Source of the DNA: Amoebophrya sp. A120 | Lineage: Eukaryota; Sar; Dinophyceae; Syndiniales; Amoebophryaceae | Length of the DNA stretch: 39,990 bases | Direction of reading: 5' to 3' | Assembly: GCA_905178155.1 (NCBI GenBank) | Contig: CAJINV010000002.1 | Location: 2,836,608 to 2,876,597 of the forward strand | In this document: one piece after another, positions 10,671 to 22,073 of the stretch | Position numbering within the stretch: the first letter of the stretch is position 1 | Layout: each line of letters starts with the position of its first letter | Made by a program: the position numbers and the translations under genes | The notes under the pieces: model-generated | The model's input: only the letters and a program-made list of their open reading frames with translations | The model's database searches: none | What the model was told of the DNA's origin: nothing

Positions 10671-13600
10671 ATGGTCCTCATCGAGGAGGTTGAATCCCCG
10701 AAGGCGGCCGACCGCAAGGCCGAGGGGAACGGTTTTTTCGCGAAAAGCCAGTGGTCCGAGGCGATTCAGTCCTTTTCTGAGGGGATAAAGAAGATCCACG
10801 ACAAATCGTTGGATGACCCCTCGGTGCTGTATAGCAACCGGGCGATGTGCCACATGAAGCTGGCCGACTGGAAATCTGCTCTGACGGACAGCAACGACGC
10901 AATTAGGATGAACAAGCACAATGCGAAAGCGTGGAACAGGAAGGTAAAGGGAAGATTCTGTGTTTGTCATGGAGAATCTGCATCTCACATCAACATGCTT
11001 TGCACTTGTCATGCCTGAAGATCTAGGAGAGACAGAGAGTTGTTGAAAACGAAAACCCAAAGCCACCTCATCTCCACAGGGCCAATGTCTGATGAAGCTG
11101 GGTCGCTTGGAAGACGCGAAAAAGGCGTACGAAATGTCGTTGACCGTCGCTACCGACGCGTTGAGGCCGAGCATTCTGGAGACGATCGAGGAGTTAGAGG
11201 AGATGTTGAAGAGCAAGGGAATAGTTGTAGATGGGGAGAATTCAACATCAGCCTCAGAAACCACAACCACAGCTAGTAGTGCTGCAACGCCGCAGCCCGC
11301 GGAGAAGAAGCAGAAAATTGAGCCAAAAACCACGACCAGCACTGCTTCCACGTCAAGTTCTACGTCCTCGTCTTCCGGAACTTCAACATCAAAATCTCAT
11401 CAACAGCAGGACTTCGCCCACCCATCCCTCCAAATCCAGTACATCCCACAGAAGGGAAGGGGGATTATCACGAAGAACAAAATCAAGAAAGGCGCACTCC
11501 TTATCTCCGCGCGGCCGGTTTGCATTGCGCTGAAATCGGATATGAAGGAGAAGATGAACAACTTGGCGCACAACTCAAATGATTTGACCGAAGAAACAGC
11601 GAGATTAGTTCTCCAACTCCACATATGCATTGCAAATATGTCTGGGTCTGGAAGAATTCGAATTTGTGATGCGAAACTCTACATCATGACAAAATCTGTC
11701 ATGCACGGCTAGCAAAAGGCCTCAGTTCTTGTTACCGAAAGAGGGGACTTGTCATGCGGATTAGGCATTGGGGTACCTGCTCAAAATCTGTGATGCTAGA
11801 GCTTGCGTGTCAGACTATTTGGGTCAGGCAAAAACTGCATGACAGATCTCGCATTCTTCCAGACTCACACATATTTGCATTTGATACCACAACGACTCGA
11901 GTAATAACACGATAAAGCAGCAGGTTTTGAAAAGGGACGACTTGCCAATCCCGCCGTCCGTGGATAGGATTTTGATGCGAAACAGCGGGAACGATTTCAG
12001 GACGAAACCGGTGTCGACGGACACGGCCTCGAGGTTGACGCCGAAGGTGATCTCGGAAATTTTAGAGGCGAACACGTTCGGGTTTGACGACGGCGACGCA
12101 TTGCAGATATGCATTGCAAATATTTCTGGGTCTGGAAGAATGCCACTTGTAATGCGAAGGCTCGACTAGAAAAAAATCTGTGTTGCAGGAACGCCAAAAG
12201 CTGCCCACTTCTTGCTAGGCACAAAGCGGATTTGTCATGCGGGATCTGCATCAAGAAGGTCTCGCAAAATCTGTCATGCTTGTGCGTGCATTCCAGACCC
12301 TGTGTGTGGTCTACGGCGTGCATGACAAATCTTGCATTCTTCAAGACCCAGATATATTTGCAATGCATAGTAGAACGCGACGGACAAATATTCCGGGCTG
12401 TGGTTACTTCCCTCGTTCATCAACCACAGCTGTTTGAGCAACGTGAATAGGCGGGTGTTGTGGAAGAAGGAGGGGACGAAGGATGAGGTGGATTATGAAA
12501 TGCAAAAGCTTCGGACTAGTAGTGTAGAAATCGCATGACAAATGCCCTCAGCATGATCAAGGAAATTTGTATTGCGGATTTGCCTTAAGAGAAAAAGTTC
12601 GTCATGCATGGTTGCGATTACTACGAGCCGCGATACTTTTGCAATGCATACGGATATGAACGCGGTAATGGAGATACGGGCGGGCAGGGATCTGGAAGTG
12701 GGAGAGGAACTTTGTTTCACGTATTTATTTAAAGTTGTTTAGAAGGAGCAGTTTGTCATTCCAAATCCGCATGGTTTCTGACGGTCTGTCTTGCACGCAG
12801 AGCATCTGTAGCTTCGCTTTCTCGACGTCATGCGTATTAGAACTACATCCCAAGAAATACAACCTAAAAAATCAGCTACTGCCCCACGACGCAGCCTCTC
12901 CACCTGCGCGAAAAATCCCTCGAGTCCTACGGGTTCAAACCGCAAGATACCCGCTGCAAGTTAGAACGCATGCTTATCCTGAGCAAAAAATTCCCAACCC
13001 CAGAGTTCTTGTCAAGTTGGGAACTTAGCAACACCAATTCAGAAGTTTTTGGACTCACGCGTGACAAGTTCTCCTCTGTATGGTAGTGCTCTGCAGTTTC
13101 ACAAGGGCAGCCGCATCGCAAAGCCAACTTCTTATCATGTTTACAGCATTACAAATGCCAAAAAACGACTGAAAATTCCTCTCATAGGGATGCGCAATAC
13201 AAATGTTCCTGTAGTTACATAGCTGCATGACAAATCTTGGGCGGGAGACGTTTTTGCTCAGGATAATGCTCCTGAAAGAATCCTTTGCCGCGGACATCAC
13301 CGCAGAGACGAACAAACTCGGCCAGGCGCTGGGCGGTGAGACCTTATCGCGAGAAAAAACTGTGTTATTGTAACTTTCTTTGAGGAATAGCATCACAAGT
13401 TTGCTCTGCATGACACAGAAAACCTGTCATGCGTAGCTAGTACGTGAAAACACGCACGAGAAGAGCTTCTAATGCATGTCCGGCATCACAAGTCCAAGTG
13501 TAATTGTCTTTCATTGTGTGCAACAGTCTTACACAGTTTTTTTATTGCATAGACCTTCGCGCAGATTTACTCCAAGTACGTGGCGCTCCGAATCAAACTG

Positions 13601-14874
13601 GAGACGAAATTGAAGGAGATTGTGAACTCGGAAGACGTATCAAATGCAAAAATGTCTGGGTCTGGAAGGATCCGAACTTGTGTGATGCGAGTAGCGGATC
13701 ATACAAAGATCTGTGATGCATGACTGGCAAAAGGTTCTGACTTCTGGCCATTCTGAGAGGGTATTTCTCATGCAGAATAGGCATCACCAAGGGGCTGTAG
13801 AACCTGTCATGCTAGGCCCCGCATTCCAGACTTGAGGGAGCTTGGAAAAACTGCATGACAAACTTGCAGTCTTCCAGACCCAGACATATTTGCAATGCAT
13901 AAGACGCAACGAAGGCCATTTTAACCGTGGACAGGACGTTGTCGAAAGCGACGCTCTACTATCCGCGGAAAAAAAACATCCCCATCGTCCATTTTTTGCA
14001 TGACAAACAAAAAACTCTATACGTGTTTTGCATGACAAATTGGATGAGGATGGGTTTTTTTCTAGGGATATCTACAACTGGTTCTGCGCCTCTTTCACCT
14101 CCGTGTTCGCCGCGCAGGCGATGTTGGCGTCGCAAATCCAGGAAGCAGATTCCGCGTATTTGCACAGGAAGGCCGCGATGATAGTGGCGTCGGTTTTTCC
14201 AGCCTGTCCGTACGAGGCGCATTTTTTGAAGGGCGCGGGCGATTTGGAAGAGGCGCAATTCGTGTTTGGGTGTGTGGCAGGTACTAATTTAGCGGTAGTG
14301 GTTTTATTCAGTGTTTTGCTGTGTTTTTCATGCAGAAGAAACAAAGCGCGCAGTCTTTAGTTTTATCATGCATTGTCATGCTAGAGATACTTACATCATC
14401 ATACGACACGAACTAAACCCAGGTATGAAAGAGCCACAGTTCGTGGAAAGGTATCCGGAGACTAAGGGAAAGAAATACGATCCGACGCCAGTTCTTGAAT
14501 GGGAGACAGTGGATGCGGAAGGTATGAAAAAAGTTCGATTTTGTCATGCGAAACTGTGCATACTAGATTCTTTTGTCATGCAGACAACCACGATCATTTG
14601 CGATGCAAACAAGCAAGCAAAAAGCTCCACACTTGATGTTCTGCAAATCCCTCAAGGTCAACCGCCGTTGTACATCCTCGAAATCCCCGACTGCAAGGAT
14701 TCCTCCACCGCGAAAGTTAGCCTCTCAGCGACGGAACTTTGCATCAAAGTCGACAACAAGAAGGAGCGCTACTGCTGCTTGCCCGTGGACGCGAATTATT
14801 TGCTCGGTGCGGAGCCGGTGGCGAAGTCAAAAACGGAACTGGTGATCACCATGGGAGTGAACCGGGTGATTTGA
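10671..14874 (+). CDS. TPR-SET domain protein with C-terminal CS/PIH1-like domain (12 exons, 681 aa)
   Basis: Probable lysine methyltransferase with a co-chaperone-like N-terminus. Exons: 10671-10943, 11080-11623, 11892-12107, 12375-12493, 12656-12720, 12876-12974, 13271-13344, 13557-13637, 13907-13959, 14076-14280, 14423-14521, 14657-14874. Introns 10944-11079, 12721-12875, 14281-14422 and 14522-14656 are GT-AG; the other seven are introners. Order: TPR array (residues 10-150, with LYSNRAMCHMKLADWKSAL), Ser/Thr linker, SET start KGRGIITKNKIKKG (near 217), the cofactor motif NHSC at 361-364 and GEELCFTY at 400-407, which is completed only by the intron 12721-12875. A TPR-like helical part follows. 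The last 72 residues (PLYILEIPDC ... LVITMGV) resemble the CS-like fold of PIH1 proteins. No MYND finger; the post-SET region keeps one Cys (DTRCKLER). The tail domain is the least certain call. Confidence 0.83.
11624..11886. mobile_element. Introner 6 (family A)
   Basis: TATGCATTGCAAATAT then GTCTGGGTCTGGAAGA at the left; the right repeat has a variant (CAGACTCACACATATTTGC) and ends TTTGATA. TSD CCACA (11619-11623, 11887-11891), perfect. Joins CAC A|AC GAC in the SET domain. Confidence 0.92.
12108..12369. mobile_element. Introner 7 (family A)
   Basis: TATGCATTGCAAATAT at both ends in inverted orientation, with the core TCTGGGTCTGGAAGAATGC. TSD GCAGA/GTAGA, one mismatch. Removal brings the NHSC-containing exon into frame. 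Confidence 0.9.
12494..12650. mobile_element. Introner 8 (family B)
   Basis: Left TATGAAATGCAAAAGC, right GATACTTTTGCAATGCATA. TSD TGGAT/CGGAT, one mismatch. Joins GTG GAT|ATG AAC, leading into the GEELCF motif of the SET domain. Confidence 0.88.
12975..13265. mobile_element. Introner 9 (family C)
   Basis: Left TATCCTGAGCAAAAAATTCC, right GAGACGTTTTTGCTCAGGATA. TSD ATGCT (12970-12974, 13266-13270), perfect. Joins ATG CT|C CTG in frame. Confidence 0.92.
13345..13551. mobile_element. Introner 10 (family D)
   Basis: Left TATCGCGAGAAAAAACTGTG, right ACACAGTTTTTTTATTGCATA. TSD GACCT (13340-13344, 13552-13556), perfect. Strong interior similarity to introner 2, including GCATCACAAGTTTGCTCTGC. Confidence 0.92.
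13638..13901. mobile_element. Introner 11 (family A)
   Basis: Left TATCAAATGCAAAAATG then GTCTGGGTCTGGAAG; right CTTCCAGACCCAGACATATT then TGCAATGCATA. TSD AGACG (13633-13637, 13902-13906), perfect. Joins GAC G|CA ACG. Confidence 0.93.
13960..14070. mobile_element. Introner 12 (short singleton, 111 bp)
   Basis: The smallest element here. Left TATCCGCGGAAAAAAAACAT, right GGGTTTTTTTCTAGGGATA. TSD TCTAC (13955-13959, 14071-14075), perfect. The interior is little more than two copies of TTTTGCATGACAAA. Confidence 0.9.
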
Positions 14875-15469
14875 AATTATGGTGGAAGGTGCTGGCGCAG
14901 CTTTATCCAGATGTTTATTGTTCTTCACGGAAAATTTAGTTCTACCATCACCATTTTTCTCATGTGGATGTCGAGAATGTACATTTTATCACTCAACGTA
15001 GCGGTTTAGGTTTTTTCTAGAGCCAGTGTCAGTGAGTCTGTGGGAATTAGTGTTTACAGAACCGGGTGGAGGGTCCTCAATGTGTTAATTTAGATACCAT
15101 CGAGCAGCAGGCAAAGTCGAACGTAGCCGCCCTGTTCTAGTGCCTCAACACAACGGTTAAGTCTTTCGTCTATGGTCCACCGCAGGGTTCTTTTTTCCAC
15201 TAAGAATTTTGAACAAGGACAAGGGCCAGACATTGCTGAATATCAAACAGGTTGGGGGGAGTAGATCATACGCAAGAATGAAAAGCGACTGTGAGATAGC
15301 AACTTTCCGAAGCCGCTCCTGTGACAGCTCTTTCCGAAGCTGCTTCTGTGATAAAGATTTTCTTGCGGGCCTGGGGTGGAGTGACCTCCAGCCAGCCAGT
15401 GTTCGTGTCTTCCATTCTGAATTTGCGCCGTGCTTGAGCAGACCGAGCCGCGCATTGCACCACTAAGCG
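14875..15469. other. Spacer, AT-rich
   Basis: No gene seen between the SET gene stop and GC island 2. Confidence 0.5.
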
Positions 15470-16780
15470 ACGCAATAACGGTTTCAGTTTCAGTGTCAGA
15501 ACTGGCGCGCCAGGAGCCGGAGCGCAACACGTCGGCGCAAACCCGTCGGCGATAGACGCCACGGCGAGAGCGATTCGACGCGCGTCGGGCAGTGGGGCCG
15601 CAAAAATTTGCGCGCCCTGACTGTGCGGGCGCGCGCGCTGGGGGCGCCGCTGGTGCCCGGGCCCGCGCAAAATTGCGCCGCTTCGCTTTGCGCGAGGCCC
15701 TTGGTGGGAACGCGCCGGGGAAATCATTGCGAGGACGATGCCCGGCGACTTGGGAAAGCACCCGGCCGGCCCTTGCTCGCTCAGGTTCGTGGCCGCGCGC
15801 CCGTCCCACACAGCGGCGGCGCTCGAAGCTTTTAGGCGGGTGGGAAAAGGGGCGCCGCCGGTCGCGCGACGGCGCGGCCGTGCGTAGGCTCCCGGGCGGG
15901 ACGCCGTGCGACTTGGGTGCCTGCCCGTCCGCGGCCCCGGCCGCCTTTGGGCCGCGCGGCGGGTTGCTTTGCGCCGCTTGGGCGGCCCCTCGATTGGCGT
16001 TGTGTCGTGACGTGGCCCGCTGGCGCGCGCGCGGGCGATTTAAAAGGCAAAAGCCTGGCGGTGACCGCGCAAGCGGCGGCAACCGAGCCCCTGCCGCTCA
16101 TGAATCTCCCGCCGGAATACCTGTACGCAGTCGAGCCCGCCGCGAGAATCATCGACGGACCCGGCGGCCGCCGGGCCCGCTCTGGTCTCGGTGCCCCCGC
16201 CCACTTGGGTGGACGGTCGAGGGCCTGGCCGCCCGGCCCCGCCCCCGGCCGCTTCCTTCGCTTTGGGCCGGCGGGATATTAATTCCGCCCCCCGGACCCG
16301 CCGCGCGCGGCCCTGCCTTGTTAGCTTGGCGAGCTTCCCGGGGCGGCTTGGGTGACGCCCCTCCCGCGGGCGCCTTTTTGGGCCCGCCCCCCCGCCCCGC
16401 GACTGTGCTTCTTGTGGCGAGCGTGCGTGCGCCACGGCGGGTGGCGCGTGGCTTCTGAGTTGGGCGCCCCCTTCGTTAGGACGGAGGCAGGTGGCGGCCC
16501 CCGTGCCTGCTCGTGGAGCATACGGACGCCGGCCGCCAATTCGAGACCACGTAAGCAACCAGCACGTTGTGGTGTGGGCGTGGAGAGGCTCAGCGCTGGT
16601 CCGCGCGCAAAGGGCCGTCCGCGCCATTGTCGTCCGTCTAGCGGGACGGGAGTAATGTCCACTGTTGCAACCATCGGTCCAGCTGCCGCTTTCACAAGCG
16701 TTTCTCGGTTCAAAATAGTGTGTTCGTTCGTATTGCCCTTCTGCTCCGCCTCCGCGGCCGGAGATGTTGGATTTTATGAA
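15470..16780. other. GC-rich island 2
   Basis: Similar in length and composition to island 1, with abrupt edges. Long open frames in several frames on both strands (for example 15592-16458 and its reverse 15243-16082) are an effect of base composition. Sampled lines show G in excess near 15601-15900 and C in excess near 16201-16440 on the + strand. Confidence 0.6.
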
Positions 16781-17142
16781 CAAGGGCCATCGACGCAGGC
16801 CTGCTCCTGCGATATTGTCGGTACGTTTTCTCGTTCCGAACGATGAACAAGATTTCTATGGGGGGTGTGGGCGATTTGTTTGTGAAGGTAAGTAAGTGCT
16901 GCATGAAGCTAACTAGAATATTCACATCTAGTTGTATTGATAGTCCTTGTCTTGAGGAGGTTTCCAGCCAGTGTAGGCATTGATTCTTCAGTTCCAACGC
17001 CGGGCGTTTACACTTCTCCGGTGAAGATTCAGTGCTTGTAGAATTTGTTTCGCGAATGCAGGAACACTAAAGCTAGCAAACTGCGTCACATTCATCACAC
17101 AGTAAAAGTGAAAGCCAAAATTACTTCAAAATAAACCTCACC
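16781..17142. other. Spacer upstream of the EF-hand gene
   Basis: No gene seen. A-rich just before the ATG at 17143. Confidence 0.45.
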
Positions 17143-19924
17143 ATGCCGTCTTCATCCTCGACAGTTCCCTCCAACAACCCGAATTCCCTCGAGAAACCCC
17201 AACATGTTCCCGATCTGAAAAACCTGATTGACTCCGCCGGCGTGGGCGGACAGCTGTTCAAAAACTTCACTTCGGGAGTTGCAAATAACTCCGGAGGCGG
17301 CTTTATCAAATGCAAAAGTGTCTGGGTCTGCAAGATTCTTGCGAGATTTCTCATGCTGGTCTGGCATCACTCTAAAGTCTGTGTTGCGGGGCCGCGAAGA
17401 GCTCCTCCTCCCTGTCATTCAAAAACGCAGTTTCTCATGCGGAATACGCAACTCAGAACCATGGAAAAAACTTGTCATGCTTGGCAGCGCATTATAGTGA
17501 GTTCACTATTCCCTTTCTTGCATCACAAGCTGCCAGACCCAGACATATTTGCAATGCATAGGCTCTATGGTATCCAAATTGGCGAACTTCAAGGACAACC
17601 TCCTCGCGAAAACAGGCCCGGTCTTCGAAGCGAAGTCGGAGTTCTTCCAGAAGGCGCTGGCAAAGATAGACGCGAATGGAGACTATCAACTGTAAAAATG
17701 TCTGGGTCTGGAACATTCTGACACTTGTCATGCACGTTTTGCATGAGCCCTGATGTCTGTGATGCATGCCCTAGCATCACAGATTTTTTCAGAGCTTCTT
17801 GATGCCTTTTCCGCATGAGAAACGCCCTCTCCGCGTAGCAAAAATTACATTCCTTCTGGTACTCATGCAATACAGATTTTTCTGGAATCCAAGTGCAGCA
17901 TGACAAGTTGCATTCTCCCGGACCCAGACATTTTTACATTTGATAGAGACGGGAACTTGTCCATTGAGGAATTGGAGGACGCCGGGGTGAAGATGGTCAG
18001 GAAGGTGGAGGAAGTGTGGGGACCGGTATTTTAGATAAAGATGTTGTACATATCTATTACTCCCAGAATTGTTTTGCGATTCCAATTTACGCATGACAAC
18101 TTCCTGTTTGTGCGTATGGCATGCAACACAGATTTCAATCCCCTCAGCAAACCCAGCAACATCGGAAATCATGATCAGGTCAAAGCCGCTCTCCACAAGT
18201 ACCAGGACGGGGCTTCCCTTGCGGTGGGTTACCTCGCGGCGTTCTACGGCGGGAATTTCAAGCTTCTCTTCATGGCGTCCAACCTCGCGGGGGGAAGTGA
18301 GGGGGAGTATGCAGTGCAAAAGTATCGTACTCGTATCAATTTCAATGCATTACAACAAATTTCCTCAGCGTGAGAAATGAAATTTGCAATGCTAATTTGC
18401 CTCAGGAACAGAATTTGTAATGCATGATTACAATACGACTACGATACTTTTGCACAGGATAGGGAGGAAGTGCTCGCGACGTTCCGGGAGCTGGTTCGGG
18501 TCAGCGCGGAGGCGAAGCAGAAGTTTAAGGAAAAGCTCGGGCCGGATCACGTCTTGATCCGGACGGAGTCGAAGGCGGAAGATGGTATTATAGGATTTTG
18601 TGTCGAAGAACTTCTTATGTTCGTTGCGGCTTGCCACGTAGGTTAGTTTCGAAGTTTAGCATGACAAAAAATGAGATGTACAACTGCATTACATCCAGGT
18701 TCCAGTCCCGAAGAGCAGGTTGAGTTCGCCAACACAGCGAATAAATCCGGCGACCTTGCTACCGCGACTACAACTACCCCTTTGACGCAGCAGCAGCAGC
18801 AGCAGTTTCCCCGCTCCTCCCTCGCGCTCTCTATCCCGACCAATACCATTATGGCCTTTCTCTCCTGCGTCGAGCCGCACAAACTGATGGAGTGCGTCTC
18901 CTCCGTGTACAAAGCTTTTCTCATCGCTTTGTGTGCGACTTTGAATAACAACGCAGCGAAATTCGGCCTGGGGCTGGCACTGGGGGAGAGGATATCCACC
19001 TTTCTACTCGCGATGATGGATCGGGTGTTGTTGAAAGCGGAGAACGAGGTGGTTTGGCTGGAGAACGGATCTGGCAATAGTGCGGGCGAGGGACAACAAG
19101 ATCCGCACAGCAACACGACATCGAAACTGCACGACATCAAAGATACAACAGCTGCTACGGGCAGCAGGAGGGGGTCCACGGCGAGTCAGGCCAGTGTCGG
19201 GAACAACGACACCAGAAGTAGTGTAAGTGGCAGTCCGATCAAGGTATAGAGACGACTAAGTATGAGTGCTGGGTGCACGATCGTATCTAGAAGTGAGTTT
19301 GGCATGACAATTGTGAACATGCATGACTGATTTTGCATCACAAGTCGTTTTTAGTTGCTTTTACAAGCAGGAATAATTCCTCTCTCAGGTGAAGAAGCTG
19401 CAACTGTCCGACGAGGACAAGGAGGACCTGTTGATCAAGAAATACCCCGGGTGGCAGTGGGTGAAACTGGGTCTGCGCTCACTGTGCTCCACTCTCGGAC
19501 TGTTCCTCTCCTGGCGACTGAAGGACGCGGCGGCGACCTTCTCCGTGTGCCACTGGGGCGGCAGCAGAATTGCGGCGGCCTTGTTCAAGATCATGAAGCA
19601 CAAAGACACGGCGCTGCAGGAAATGGTGGCCTTGGGGATTGGATGGTACTTGAATTTGGAGTGGTTTTTTCTGATGTTGCAGATGATGCATCTTTCCTTG
19701 CGGAAATTTTGTGCATGTTGATTCAAGCAAGGTTCAACAAGGTTGATCAATCTGTCATGCATATATCACATAAACACAGGTATGGCTTCGCGTACCATTT
19801 GCGGCACTTGAACCGACCGAGTTTGCCACTGTTGCTCTCCTTGCCACTACTACCGGTTTCTCTGATGGAGCGAATTTTGCAGGGGATCACGTTGCAAAAT
19901 GAAATAACGACGGCAGGGAGTTAG
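17143..19924 (+). CDS. EF-hand-containing, probably membrane-associated protein (8 exons, 521 aa)
   Basis: Exons: 17143-17303, 17566-17683, 17951-18025, 18179-18307, 18467-18584, 18699-19243, 19389-19663, 19780-19924; TAG ends at 19924. Introns 18026-18178, 18585-18698, 19244-19388 and 19664-19779 are GT-AG; the other three are introners. One clear EF-hand: the loop DANGDGNLSIEE (residues 89-100) has the Asp/Asn/Asp and final Glu expected for Ca2+ binding, and is assembled only after introner 14 is removed. Downstream are hydrophobic or amphipathic stretches (SLAVGYLAAFYGGNF, LRSLCSTLGLFLSW, LPLLLSLPLLPVSL) that suggest membrane insertion, a six-Gln run at about 18789, and a Ser/Thr-rich linker. 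The acceptor of intron 18026-18178 has alternatives at nearby AGs; I chose the one that keeps frame into VKAALHKYQDG. Exact family not recognised. Confidence 0.78.
17304..17560. mobile_element. Introner 13 (family A)
   Basis: Left TATCAAATGCAAAAGTG then TCTGGGTCTG; right CCAGACCCAGACATATTTGC then AATGCATA. TSD GGCTT/GGCTC, one mismatch. Joins GGC TT|T ATG. Confidence 0.9.
17684..17945. mobile_element. Introner 14 (family A), inside the EF-hand loop
   Basis: Left TATCAACTGTAAAAATG then TCTGGGTCTGGAA; right CCCAGACATTTTTACATT then TGATA. TSD GAGAC (17679-17683, 17946-17950), perfect. Sits between loop positions 5 and 6 of the Ca2+-binding loop. Confidence 0.94.
18308..18461. mobile_element. 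Introner 15 (family B)
   Basis: Left TATGCAGTGCAAAAGTATCG, right CGATACTTTTGCACAGGATA. TSD GGGAG (18303-18307, 18462-18466), perfect. Joins GGG GAG|GAA GTG. Confidence 0.93.
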
Positions 19925-20289
19925 GGTGAAGTCAATTGATCACGGAAGTTTGAGGAAACATAAAAATCATTTGGAAGATGCAAGATGATACATCACGTAT
20001 TTGGAAAAAAGCTCATGTTTCTGTTGAAATAGAAATTGTACTTGTACGATTGTAATGAACGGAGGATAAGTCGAATGCCGAGATTCAAATTTACACCTAT
20101 TGTCACGCACGCCTTTTCGAAAGCTAGTTGCTGCTCGACATGAAAAAGGGCTATATTCGTATTCCCCAAAGTGGTTCTTGTTGCCGCACCGATGTGAATG
20201 CCTAGCAGCTGCTGGCCGTCGCGTCGGAGGATGTCGCCTGCAGTTGTGTTCCCTAGCGAGTAATATTTTGTTGCGGTCCATGTCCGTTG
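19925..20289. other. Spacer, AT-rich
   Basis: No gene seen after the EF-hand gene. Confidence 0.5.
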
Positions 20290-21250
20290 ACCATTGATTG
20301 TGGTTTTATCGCTCAGCGCAAAGGGGCCGGAAAGGGCTCCAGCAGCTTGAAAGCTAGCGGCTACGGGCGCCAGGCGCAGGCCTTGGGGGCGGGCGCCGTC
20401 TTTTTTGTTTTCGCCCCGAAAGAAACGAAGCGCGACGGCGTTTGCCTATCGCCCGGGCGTTACGTCGGGAAATTGAGCGGCCCGCCGTGAAGCAGAAGAA
20501 GCACGGCGAGACGAGGCGCGCTGCCTGTCTTTGCGAGGGGCGGGCTTCCTGGGTTGGGGTTTGGTTGAGCGACGCGGCGGATGAGCACGCGCGTGGACTG
20601 CTCCACGCATGCCCGCCCGCAGCCGTAGTGCCGGGCAGCCTTTCGGGCAAGACGACCGAAGCGGCGCGGCCCTTGCGCCTGCATGTGGGTGGTCTGATTC
20701 ATCTTTTGGAGCAATGGGCGCCGCGCGCAGGCCGGGCCCAATCGGTTGCAGCCCAGCTGGCCTGCCGGCCGGGCCTGCGGGGGCCGCAATGAAGTCCGCC
20801 GCTCCGCAGACACGAAGTGGACCGGGCGAGCAGGCCTGGCCGGATGGCGCGGGCGCCGGGACGGACGAGATGAAGCGCGAAGCGGGTGAACGACCGGGCA
20901 ATATCAGAACAAAGAAAGGTGACGAGAGCCACGCGGCCACGGTGTTAGCTGCCCCGCGAGTCAGTGCGATGGGCCGCGCGGCTTGTTCTGGCCGGCCCTT
21001 AGCGACTGCCCGGCCCGCCGCGCGCGATGTTTGTAGCGGCCGCCGCCCGGGGCGGCGGCTTCCTTTCGCGCTGCGGCACACCTGGCCAGCCGAAGGGCGG
21101 CCCGCCCGGTCGCTGCCAGGGCGCTTGACCTCCTGACCCGGCTCGGTCGGGCGGCCCCCCTGGGCGTTTTCTATGTCGGGTCTAATGCCCCCGCGCTGTG
21201 GTAGCGCCTGGCCTGCCCTAGTCCGCCTTACTTAGGCTTTTTTGGATGGG
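20290..21250. other. GC-rich island 3
   Basis: About 1 kb, GC-rich with G-heavy sequence near 20521-20580 and C-leaning sequence near 21061-21120 on the + strand. Open frames on both strands (20446-21081 minus, 20609-21136 plus) lack believable domains. Confidence 0.58.
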
Positions 21251-22073
21251 GCGCGCGCGCAGGCTTCGCTGCCTTTTTCGTTAAAGAAACTCGCCCGAGC
21301 ATAATGAATTGTAGTCGAGTGCGGTGTCGGTGTGGTTCGTTTTGATTTGCGCCAACGTTGTTCAAGGAAGTCAACATGTACATACCTGCAGCGATGTGAT
21401 CCGTTCCAGCGGTTTAGGTTTCCGTGTTCTTGTATGAAGTTGAAAAGATCTAATGGCATTGAAAATGAAATAAATGCGTGACGCAAACTACATCGACCAC
21501 CGGTCCCAAGTAGCCGAAGCGTGGCAGAACAACATTTTATAAAGAAAAATGCGAGAAGAACAACATTAGCACTACGAGCACATTGTAGATGCAGTCAACC
21601 GTACTGCGTATTCATCATGACATTTTCTTACAAGGATCCGTCACGACACACCAGAATGATCAGATCAAAATGCATCTCAGGAAAAACGATCAACACCTTC
21701 TGTAGGACAGAAACAAACTAGAAATGTTCATCACAATGCAAGGCGGTTCTGCAAACATCCCTTCGCTCTCAAGAAATGTTCATGTTGACGTCTCTCTGAC
21801 TCACTACTCGCAACAGGTGCAGGCCACTTTTTAGATTTTCTACTTCAATTCTAGTTTATTCCCATTTAGAAGTTTGCTTCACGACGAGATTATTGCGATA
21901 ACATACTCGTATCAATTTTTTTTTTCCCACTGCCGCATTTCATCTTCCTACATGCTTTCTTTGCTGACTTTGCATCGACCACGAACGCGTAAAAACGTCA
22001 TCTTCTTTTGAAATTATAATCAACTACATCTACAATAAAGCCAGAATTTGCAAATTGCACAAAACGGAACAAA
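21251..22073. other. Spacer upstream of the karyopherin gene
   Basis: AT-rich, no gene seen. A pyrimidine-rich tract ending in a T-run lies at about 21905-21925. Confidence 0.45.

Noticed and set aside
10620-11351. 243-residue minus-strand frame opposite the TPR-SET gene
   Set aside because: It is the reverse shadow of exons whose + strand reading has clear TPR motifs.
12656-12742. End of the SET gene at the TAG at 12740
   Set aside because: A GT-AG intron at 12721-12875 joins the frame to Y-C-P and a post-SET-like segment, completing GEELCFTY.
14423-14874. CS/PIH1-like domain as a separate gene
   Set aside because: Two GT-AG introns join it in phase to the SET gene and there is no start context of its own; still the weakest link in that model.
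15243-16458. Large opposite open frames in GC island 2
   Set aside because: They overlap each other on both strands and have no recognisable motif; a composition effect.
20446-21136. Open frames in GC island 3
   Set aside because: Same reason; no introners or motif-bearing introns nearby, unlike every accepted gene.
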